From NCBI RefSeq assembly GCF_001645125.1, contig NZ_LXKA01000132.1, positions 62,001-126,000 on the forward strand: DNA of 64,000 nucleotides. Direction: 5' to 3'. Position 1 is the first letter of the stretch; each line of letters opens with the position of its first letter. A program made the translations under genes and the position numbers. Origin of the DNA: Paraburkholderia ginsengiterrae. GTDB taxonomy: Bacteria > Pseudomonadota > Gammaproteobacteria > Burkholderiales > Burkholderiaceae. This document shows positions 53,676 to 64,000 of the stretch, one piece after another. Below the pieces are notes generated by a model. It ran no database searches. It was given only the letters and a program-made list of their open reading frames with translations, and had not been told where the DNA came from.

Positions 53676-55486
53676 GTGTGCGCTCCCTGCATCACGCCGA
53701 AGGTCGGCGAGTGCGATGTATCGATCGTCTTGCCATTGCCGACGTACATATGCACACCGCACGGCAGACACGGATCGAAACTGCGCACCGCGCGCATGAT
53801 GTCGATGCCCTTGAATTTGTCCGGGCCGTTCTCTTCGAAGATCGGTGTGTTCTGTACCGCGTCTTCATACGGTCCAGGCGTGCCGTAAATATCGCGTGGA
53901 TTGGCATTCCACGGGGTTGGCGGATACGGGTGATAGTTGGCGATCTTGCCCTCACGAATCACCAGATGATGCGAGAGCACGCCGCGCACCGCTTCATGGA
54001 AGCCGCAACCGATCGCCTCTTCCGGCACCGTGAATGCGCTGAACGTGTGGGTGCGGCCCGCATGCAATTCAGCCAGCGCCTGTTCCGCGAAGTACAGGGC
54101 AGCCGCCGCCGAATAGGCCTGAAAATAGGTGCGGGCGCGATCGCGTTCAATCGCATTGCTCCATTTCGGAATCTTCCATTCGAATTCGACTTCGGGCTTC
54201 AGCGCGGTCTTCGGCAAATAGATCTTCACACTGTGACCGGTCGCCTTGATGTAGCCGATATCGACGAGACCTGCCAGCGCAGTCGCCCACAGCCGTGCAA
54301 TCGGGCCGCCGCCCGTGTCGAGAGCAAGGTGGTCGCCCGTGCGCTTGTCGAGCCAGCGCGGCGACATTACCCACGTGTAGTTACCGTCGAATTTGCGCTT
54401 TTGCGGATGCGGCAGCGTGGTCTGATTCCACGGATGCTTGCGGTCGACGGGATTGCCGAGCGGATCGTTCTTGACGAAAGTCTCTTCATGATCCCAGTCG
54501 TCGTAATAGGAGCTGCCCAGCAGAATGCGAATGTTCAGGTTGATGTCGACCAGATCGGTCGTCACCAGTTCGCCGTCGACCACCACGCCCGGCGTGACGA
54601 ACATGCCACGGCCCCATTGCGTCATGGAGTTGTAGCTGTAGTCGCACACGTTCGGGTCCTGGAACGAACCCCAACAGCCCAGCAGAACGCGGCGCCGGCC
54701 GACCTCTTCATAACCGGGCAATGCTTCGTAGAAGAAGTCGAACAGATCGTCATGCAGCGGCACGACCTTCTTCATGAACTCGACGTACTTCATCAGACGC
54801 GTGATGTAATCCGTGAACAACTGGATAGTCGGCACGGTGCCCACGCCGCCGGGATAAAGCGTCGATGGATGCACGTGGCGCCCTTCCATCAGACAGAACA
54901 TTTCGCGCGTGTAGCGGCTGACCATCAAGGTCTCGCGATAGAACTCGCCGGTAAACGGATTGAGCGCCGTCATGATGTCGGCGATCGTTTTATACCCGTG
55001 CTTGTCCGCGTGCGGTGCGGGTGCTTTCTGTGCCTTGGCCCATACGCCAGGGTTGGTCTCCTTGACCATCTGCTCGCAGAAATCCACGCCCACCAGGTTG
55101 TCCTGGAAGATGTTGTGGTCGAACATATACTCGGCCGCTTCGCCCAAATTGACGATCCACTCGGCAATCGCCGGCGGTTTCACGCCGTACGCCATGTTCT
55201 GCGCGTAGACGGAACAGGTCGCGTGATTGTCGCCGCAGATGCCGCAGATGCGGCTTGTGATGAAGTGCGCGTCGCGTGGATCCTTGCCCTTCATGAAAAT
55301 GCTGTAGCCACGAAAGATCGACGATGTGCTATAGCACTCCGCCACGCGGCGGTTCGCAAAATCAATCTTGGTGTAAATGCCCAGACTGCCGACGATCCGC
55401 GTAATCGGATCCCAATTCATTTCGATCAGCTTGCCCGGCGTTGCCTGGGTGCTTGCAGTCGCTTCAGGTGCGGTACTAACGGCCAT
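53672..55486 (-). CDS. hhyL: Group 1h [NiFe] hydrogenase large subunit
   Basis: Catalytic subunit for H2 oxidation. 604 residues. The N-terminal nickel motif is TSRICGICGDNHATC (about residue 75) and the C-terminal one is FDPCLPCGVHMYV; these forms are typical of the actinobacterial (group 1h) type, which oxidises hydrogen at atmospheric levels and tolerates oxygen. About 25 residues follow the last His and would be cut off by the maturation protease. GGGAGAAGG precedes the chosen ATG; an in-frame ATG 36 bases earlier is less likely. The small subunit gene ends 48 bases upstream. Confidence 0.95.
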   Translation of the reverse strand: MAVSTAPEATASTQATPGKLIEMNWDPITRIVGSLGIYTKIDFANRRVAECYSTSSIFRGYSIFMKGKDPRDAHFITSRICGICGDNHATCSVYAQNMAYGVKPPAIAEWIVNLGEAAEYMFDHNIFQDNLVGVDFCEQMVKETNPGVWAKAQKAPAPHADKHGYKTIADIMTALNPFTGEFYRETLMVSRYTREMFCLMEGRHVHPSTLYPGGVGTVPTIQLFTDYITRLMKYVEFMKKVVPLHDDLFDFFYEALPGYEEVGRRRVLLGCWGSFQDPNVCDYSYNSMTQWGRGMFVTPGVVVDGELVTTDLVDINLNIRILLGSSYYDDWDHEETFVKNDPLGNPVDRKHPWNQTTLPHPQKRKFDGNYTWVMSPRWLDKRTGDHLALDTGGGPIARLWATALAGLVDIGYIKATGHSVKIYLPKTALKPEVEFEWKIPKWSNAIERDRARTYFQAYSAAAALYFAEQALAELHAGRTHTFSAFTVPEEAIGCGFHEAVRGVLSHHLVIREGKIANYHPYPPTPWNANPRDIYGTPGPYEDAVQNTPIFEENGPDKFKGIDIMRAVRSFDPCLPCGVHMYVGNGKTIDTSHSPTFGVMQGAHT

Positions 55487-55534
55487 GACCTTCTCCCTGC
55501 TGACAAGTCGAATTCCACTCACTACGCCGCCAGA

Positions 55535-56593
55535 TCAGCGACGGTAACCGGTGGTGAGTTCCGAACGGTTGTGACGCCATTTCGGCTCGTCGTTGAGCGT
55601 GTTTTTGGTCAGCTTTCGCAAGCTGCGAATCAGCGGCCCATAGCTCTTGATGAGATTCGACGACAGCACCGATCCCGGTGGCTGATCCATGAACGGCATG
55701 AACTTGTCCGGAAAGCCCGGCATCGTGCAGCCGATGCAGATGCCGCCCACATTCGGACAGCCGCCAATGCCCGCCATCCAGCCGCGCTTGGGCACATTGC
55801 ACTGCACGACCGGCCCCCAGCAACCCAGCTTGACGATGCAGTTCGGGCTGCCGTATTCAGTGGCGAAGATCGCCTGTTCGTAGGAGCCCGCGCGGTCGCA
55901 ACCGTCGTGGACCGTGCGCGTAAACAGCCACCTCGGCCGCAACGCGTCGTCCAGCGGAATCATCGGCGCAAGACCCGCCAACTGATAGAGCAAGTAGAGC
56001 AACGTCTCCATGAAGTTATCCGGCTGCACCGGACAGCCAGGCACATTGACGATCGGCAGTCCCGCTTTCGACTTCCAGTCCCAGCCGAGATAATCGGCGA
56101 GGCCCATGCAGCCGGTCGGATTGCCTTCCATTGCATGGATACCACCATAAGTCGCGCAGGTGCCCGCGCCCACCACCGCCAGTGCGCGTGGCGCAAGACG
56201 GTCGAGCCATTGCGGAATCGTGATCGGTTCGTGCGTATCGGGGTCGGTGCCCAACGCGGCCCAATATCCCTCGCGATTAATACGCTCGTTTGGAATAGAG
56301 CCTTCCATGACCAGCACGAAGTTCTCGAGCTCGCCACGCGCGGCCTGATGAAACGGCTTGAGAAACTCGTCGCCGTTTTCATACGCTAGTACGGGGTTAT
56401 GCAAGTGCACTTTCGGCAGACCGGGAATCGCACCGAGAATAACGTCCTCGATGCTGGGCTGAGCCGCCGCGGTAATCGATACCGAATCACCGTCGCAGCC
56501 GAGGCCCGCGGTAATCCAGATGATGTGCACTTCCTTGAGAGCCGGCGCGTGCTGAGTCTTGCGCCCATAGGGGACGTTATCTGCTTCTGCCAT
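55535..56593 (-). CDS. hhyS: Group 1h [NiFe] hydrogenase small subunit
   Basis: Electron-relay subunit with three iron-sulfur clusters. 352 residues, no Tat signal, so a cytoplasmic enzyme. The proximal cluster start reads ITAGLGCDGDSVSI, with Cys 33 and Asp 36 where most groups have two Cys; this Asp ligand was described for the Cupriavidus actinobacterial-type enzyme. More cluster Cys are in GAGTCATYGG, NVPGCPVQPDN, DGCDRAG, PNCIVKLGCWGP and GGCPNVGGICIGCTMPGFPD. GGAG precedes the ATG. It is the first gene of the 14-kb leftward operon. Confidence 0.95.
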   Translation of the reverse strand: MAEADNVPYGRKTQHAPALKEVHIIWITAGLGCDGDSVSITAAAQPSIEDVILGAIPGLPKVHLHNPVLAYENGDEFLKPFHQAARGELENFVLVMEGSIPNERINREGYWAALGTDPDTHEPITIPQWLDRLAPRALAVVGAGTCATYGGIHAMEGNPTGCMGLADYLGWDWKSKAGLPIVNVPGCPVQPDNFMETLLYLLYQLAGLAPMIPLDDALRPRWLFTRTVHDGCDRAGSYEQAIFATEYGSPNCIVKLGCWGPVVQCNVPKRGWMAGIGGCPNVGGICIGCTMPGFPDKFMPFMDQPPGSVLSSNLIKSYGPLIRSLRKLTKNTLNDEPKWRHNRSELTTGYRR

Positions 56594-56958
56594 GATGTGT
56601 GTCTCCACTGCGAACCACGTTCTTTTCAGTCCAGGCAAAGATACGTGGCGAGTGCCGCACGGCAGTCACGTGTCCAGCAATCGATCGGCAAAAACTCCGC
56701 ATGATGCGGTCAATTGGATCGGATTTGCTGCATGTATTACTGGGTATGGGTGCTCACCGTGATGAGCCCGAGAAACGTCTTCGAGTATAGTTCAGCGATG
56801 CGAAATAACCCAATTTCGGTAAATAACTCACTAAACATTGCCGGCGTAACGATCCGGCAAGCATGCCTTTTGTAATTCTCAGACGAGATGGCTCTTAAGG
56901 GTTTACGCCCTTGCCCCCGTAAGCGCCATAAATCGCAATCATTGAATTGTTACGACGA
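56594..56958. other. Promoter region of the hydrogenase operon
   Basis: 365 bases between the nickel permease stop and hhyS. No gene. It holds a perfect 7-bp inverted repeat TTGCCGG/CCGGCAA at 56838-56860 and an AAGGG/CCCTT repeat near 56897-56912. No clear sigma-54 or FNR site was found. Confidence 0.5.
56838..56860. repeat. Inverted repeat upstream of hhyS
   Basis: TTGCCGG-N9-CCGGCAA, perfect 7-base arms. It could be a terminator-like end for the permease transcript (no T-run) or a regulator site for the hydrogenase operon. Confidence 0.4.
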
Positions 56959-58014
56959 TCACGAGCGAATCTCGAGTTCCTCGAATCTCATCCATTTGTA
57001 GAACGCAACCGACAATAGCCAGCCCGCCAGAAACACGCCGATGATTACGTAGCCGAGCATGCCGAAATTGTCGTTCAGCTTTCCCATTGCCTGCCAGAAT
57101 GCGCCGCTTAGATGCAGTTGGTCGCCAAGCAGGCCGAGGCCTTCAATACCGCCGACAATCACCGCCACCAGTGCCGAGATCGTGGTGATCGTGATGTTGT
57201 AATAGAGCTTGCGGACCGGCCTCACGAAGGCCCAGCCATAGGCGCCCAACATCAGGATGCCGTCGGTGGTGTCGATCAGGGTCATGCCGGCCGTGAACAG
57301 CACCGGAAACACCAGAATCGACCAGATCGACATGCCTTGCGCGGCACCGGCGGCGGATATGCCGAGCAGCCCGACTTCCGTTGCGGTATCGAAACCCAGC
57401 CCGAAAAGGAAGCCTAACGGGTACATGTGCCAGCTTCGAGTGATGAGGCGAAACAGCGGCCGGAAAATCCGCGCGAGAAAACCGCGATTGGCGAGCAGCA
57501 TGTCGAGATCTTCATCGACATAAGCTTCGCCCCGGCGCACGCGCTGAAATGCGCACAGCACCGAGCGCAGCACGATCAGGTTCAGGAGCGCAATGGCAAA
57601 CAGGAAGAAGGTCGATACCAGCGTGCCGATCACTCCGCCGACTTCTTTCATACTCTCCATCCGGCTTTGCAGGGCCATGGCTGTTGCGGCAATGCCGAGC
57701 GTCGCCAGTACCACGATAGTGGAATGCCCGAGCGAGAACATCAGCCCTACTGTCACCGGACGCTGGCCGGACTGCATCATCTTGCGCGTGACGTTGTCGA
57801 TGGCCGCGATGTGGTCCGCGTCCACTGCATGTCTCAGGCCAAACGAGTACGCAAGCAGGCACGAACCCATCAGCAGCGGGTAGTTGCGAAACGCCACGAA
57901 GGCTGCCGCCCACGCAGCGATATTGAATGTAAGTAGTAACGCGTAGACCCACGCGACTTCAGTGCGTTGGTGGCCGCGTTGAGTCCCGAGGAGTGCCTTC
58001 ATAAGCTCAGCCAT
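56959..58014 (-). CDS. Nickel/cobalt permease of the NiCoT family (HoxN-like)
   Basis: 351 residues, about eight membrane helices. The family signature RHAVDADHIAAIDNVTRK (HX4DH) is near residue 62, and the second signature LGFDTATEVGLLGISAAG near 215. It imports Ni2+ with high affinity. It lies on the same strand, 365 bases ahead of the hydrogenase operon, and must supply the metal for the NiFe site. It starts with MAELMKALLGTQRG. Confidence 0.95.
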   Translation of the reverse strand: MAELMKALLGTQRGHQRTEVAWVYALLLTFNIAAWAAAFVAFRNYPLLMGSCLLAYSFGLRHAVDADHIAAIDNVTRKMMQSGQRPVTVGLMFSLGHSTIVVLATLGIAATAMALQSRMESMKEVGGVIGTLVSTFFLFAIALLNLIVLRSVLCAFQRVRRGEAYVDEDLDMLLANRGFLARIFRPLFRLITRSWHMYPLGFLFGLGFDTATEVGLLGISAAGAAQGMSIWSILVFPVLFTAGMTLIDTTDGILMLGAYGWAFVRPVRKLYYNITITTISALVAVIVGGIEGLGLLGDQLHLSGAFWQAMGKLNDNFGMLGYVIIGVFLAGWLLSVAFYKWMRFEELEIRS

Positions 58015-58173
58015 GTGCTTCTACCCGGATGCCAAGGCAGGCGTGTCGCGCGAAGAGCGCCCGACGCCTGTTTCGGATCATAGTACTTTCCACGGCGCTG
58101 TCACGTTAAAGCGTTTCCGGCGCATTGGCGGCGAGGCGGCGCCAGCAGAACTTCGCGCGCCTCGTCGAGCGGG

Positions 58174-58287
58174 TTAACTAGAAACACCCGTGATCTGTAG
58201 CAGCAGGATCAGGTTCAGAATCAGCACGGCGACGGCACCCGCTACTGCCGCGACTGTCGTCAGACGGCTGTTGCGATAGCGTCTCAT
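58174..58287 (-). pseudogene. Nramp transporter C-terminal remnant
   Basis: A 37-codon frame from an ATG, with the open frame continuing upstream to at least about 58330. Translated, it reads WLTSRRALMRRYRNSRLTT and then a hydrophobic helix ending LLLQITGVSS, which resembles the last cytoplasmic loop and helix of Nramp metal transporters. It ends in TAA. An intact Nramp gene begins 5 kb away at the right edge. Taken as a remnant; it could also be a real one-helix peptide, but it has no ribosome binding site. Confidence 0.5.
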
Positions 58288-58392
58288 CAGCGCGCGGCGT
58301 GAGGTGAGCCACAACGGCCGCGCGTCCCCCGCGTCTGGCTCGGGAACACCGCTTGCGCGCCAGCGGAGTACCTTTTTTAAAGGAGGTGAATC

Positions 58393-58874
58393 ATGGGCTC
58401 AATCAACCCGCAAGGTGGCATCCGCCGCGGAGCCGGCATCGTCGGCAGTGGTATGGGTGAAGGACCGGGGCCTGACATCATGGCCGCGCAACGCTCGATG
58501 GGGACAAGGTCATGTCCTCTGACGGCGAACACGTGGGGAAGATCTCAGACATCATGCTCGACGTCGGGAATGGACGCATTGCCTACGCAGTACTTTCAGC
58601 GGGAGGTTTTCTCGGAATGGGTTCTAACCTTCATGCTATCCCGTGGAGTGCGCTGACCCTCGATACGGACGAGAAGTGCTTCGTCGTCGACATCACGGCA
58701 CAGCGCCTCAAGGACGACCCGGGATTTGACAAGGACCACTGGCCGATGATGGCCGACGCGAAGTGGGGCGAGTCGACGTATAGCTATTACAACCGGCAGC
58801 CGTACTGGTCAGCGACCCGTGGCGTGGTGGAAAGCGACCCGGGCCGAGCGAGCACTGAGAACCTCGACAAGTAA
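58393..58874 (+). pseudogene. PRC-barrel domain protein with one-base frameshift
   Basis: Perfect ribosome binding site AAAGGAGGTGAATC before the ATG. The first frame gives MGSINPQGGIRRGAGIVGSG and runs to PDIMAA. Family homology then moves to the frame one base earlier: LDGDKVMSSDGEHVGKISDI, then MLDVGNGRIAYAVLSAGG and the rest of the PRC barrel to the stop. Adding one G after GCCGCG at about 58486-58489 joins both parts as MAAATLDGDKV. This looks like a one-base deletion or a sequencing error. The second part alone (ATG at 58512) has no ribosome binding site. PRC barrels bind RNA or other proteins; this type is often stress-related. Confidence 0.75.
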
Positions 58875-59084
58875 GCAATGCCACGCGGACGGCCAGTCCG
58901 TTGCTGCAGACCTACGTCGCCGCGACCCACTGCGGTAACGTAGGTGCGTGTTCAAGTGCCGACGAGGCGCAGTTGTCTCTTGTGTCCGCCCGGATAAGAT
59001 CGTGCTGTGGATTGCCGATGCTCGGCGGTGTCGCGCGACGCGAAATGCAAATGCGCGCGCGATCACCTGGATCGCCGAGCTGAT

Positions 59085-59357
59085 TTATTGGCTAGCACCG
59101 GAGGCCGCTGCGGTCGCACCAGACATACTTGCCATGCTGGCGGCGGCCGCCGCCGCGCCATAGCTCGTATCCGCAGTGCTGCCGGTTGCCGCGTTGCCAT
59201 TCATCACTCCGCTGCTGGCCATTACGGAACTGGCGGCGGTGGACGTATCCCCGCTGTCGTTAGCGGAGCGTTTGCAGCCCGTAGTCGCGCTCAATAACAC
59301 TATCGCTGCCACGATCAGCGCCTGTTTGCCCGCGCTTTGTCTGGATTGCTGTTTCAT
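59085..59357 (-). CDS. Small lipoprotein
   Basis: 90 residues. Basic start MKQQSRQSAGKQ, hydrophobic segment ALIVAAIVLLS and lipobox ATTGC near residue 28. The mature part is Ala/Ser/Gly/Thr/Met-rich and low complexity. No family recognised. It stands alone between the PRC gene and the hybrid kinase. Confidence 0.7.
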   Translation of the reverse strand: MKQQSRQSAGKQALIVAAIVLLSATTGCKRSANDSGDTSTAASSVMASSGVMNGNAATGSTADTSYGAAAAAASMASMSGATAAASGASQ

Positions 59358-59531
59358 CACTCTCCTCCCTGGCCGGTCAAGCGAACCCGCGCCGGCATCA
59401 CGCGCGCACGACCTCGGCTTCTATCGTCGGTGTTGCCGAACGAAGTGGTCACCACTACTCGGGCGTTACTGTTGACGCTGTTCTCCAATTACGCAGCAAG
59501 GGCTATGCCTCGCGGGGAGATGTCTGTCTAT

Positions 59532-63314
<3,783 letters not shown>

Positions 63315-63571
63315 CAGGAGCTGGTCTCGGCTCAGAAGCAAACGCGCATTTTGACACGTCCCTCCACATTTTAGGCCCGTCTGGCCATGAAGGAACAACC
63401 GGCCCCGCACTCATCAATCGCCGGGTCGGGCACGCGCGTTGCGCACTACCATTGGCAACAGGGACGCCGTAACCGCGGGTCAATGTCGCGACGATCAGCC
63501 GGCACCAGCGACGGTGCGGATGGTACACCGATTGATGTACATTGCCGCCCGGCCCGGGTAACGGAGTTCGC

Positions 63572-64000
63572 ATGCGATCCAACGTCACCTCCTCATCAAC
63601 GCAGGAGCGTCCGACCAGCCCGTGGCATGAGAAGCTCGGCCCAGGGGTAATTACCGGTGCAGCCGACGACGACCCGAGCGGCATTGCCACCTACTCGCAG
63701 GCTGGCGCGGCATTCGGCTATAACATCCTGTGGACGATCCCGCTCACGTATCCGCTGATGGTCGCCATCCAGATCATCAGTGCGCGTATCGGGCGGGTCA
63801 GCGGCCATGGGCTGGCAACAAATATTCGCCACCACTACCCGGTCTCGCTTCTCTACGGCGCAGTGGTGCTTCTGCTTGTCGCCAATACGATCAACATTGC
63901 CGCCGACCTGACCGCTATGGGCGCAGCCGTCAATCTGGTCGTGGGCGGACCCACCCGCGTTTACACGGTCGGGCTCGCCCTGTTTTCACTTGTCCTGCAG
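63572..64000 (+). CDS. Nramp family divalent metal transporter, 3' end outside window
   Basis: Proton-coupled Mn2+/Fe2+ importer. 143 codons are visible and open to the right edge. The first helix carries the family motif GPGVITGAADDDPSG (metal-binding Asp), followed by IATYSQAGAAFGYN and helices II-IV. GGAG sits 6-7 bases ahead of the ATG. It is divergent from the hybrid kinase. The 37-codon remnant at 58174-58287 looks like the tail of a second copy. Confidence 0.92.
   Translation, partial: MRSNVTSSSTQERPTSPWHEKLGPGVITGAADDDPSGIATYSQAGAAFGYNILWTIPLTYPLMVAIQIISARIGRVSGHGLATNIRHHYPVSLLYGAVVLLLVANTINIAADLTAMGAAVNLVVGGPTRVYTVGLALFSLVLQ

Noticed and set aside
53402-56389. A 995-codon plus-strand frame opposite hhyL/hhyS and neighbours
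   Set aside because: It is antisense to five well-supported hydrogenase genes, has no ribosome binding site or known motif, and has the His/Arg/Ala bias typical of shadow frames in GC-rich DNA. The same holds for 43404-45149, 45542-46324 and 48149-49726 on the plus strand.

Overview
The window is GC-rich, densely coded DNA that reads as a Burkholderiales genome (Burkholderia, Paraburkholderia or Caballeronia type). The basis is codon use and several lineage-typical proteins: a DUF3443 fragment, a BceB/BceF-like exopolysaccharide set and a Cupriavidus-like hydrogenase. No rRNA, tRNA, CRISPR array, prophage or intact insertion sequence was seen. The left edge cuts a lytic transglycosylase gene (slt) and the right edge cuts an Nramp metal transporter gene.

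Region 1 (about 2.1-33 kb) is a Wzx/Wzy-type exopolysaccharide locus. It makes dTDP-rhamnose (rfbD, and rfbB-rfbA-rfbC), UDP-glucose (galU) and UDP-glucuronate (ugd). It has a short undecaprenyl-phosphate glycosyl-1-phosphate transferase, four glycosyltransferases, a hexapeptide acetyltransferase, Wzx flippase, Wzy polymerase, the Wza-Wzb-Wzc export and phosphorylation module, a GH5-like hydrolase, and a YjbH-like outer-membrane protein beside a lipoprotein. Two paralogous GlxA-type AraC regulators sit in the locus; one is broken by a single in-frame TAG. Seven exact copies of a TGGCBNAWTC box, close to the AdpA consensus, lie only in the promoter gaps I could inspect. Two similar double-hairpin plus terminator elements (about 3.64 kb and 33.65 kb) face each other across the locus and may be small RNA genes.

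Region 2 (about 33-36.4 kb) is a decayed stretch: a receiver-only response regulator, an N-terminally truncated DUF3443 protein and non-coding DNA.

Region 3 (about 36.4-42.3 kb) holds an IclR regulator divergent from an MHS-family transporter and a divergent type II dehydroquinase. Next come a pirin, an isochorismatase-like hydrolase and a LysR regulator; four TGTTC-N8-GAACA boxes link these last three genes.

Region 4 (about 42.5-58 kb) is one long leftward operon for a group 1h (actinobacterial-type, high-affinity) [NiFe] hydrogenase. The order is hhyS, hhyL, a cysteine-free NifU-like protein, DUF5947, DUF6084, a 480-residue unknown, a maturation protease, a 33-residue membrane peptide, hypF, hypC, a GmhA-like isomerase, hypD, hypE, hypA and a His-rich hypB. 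A NiCoT nickel permease precedes it. Most junctions overlap by 4 bases.

Region 5 (58-64 kb) has an Nramp C-terminal remnant, a frameshifted PRC-barrel gene, a small lipoprotein, a large CheB-CheR-PAS-kinase-receiver hybrid and the start of an intact Nramp gene.
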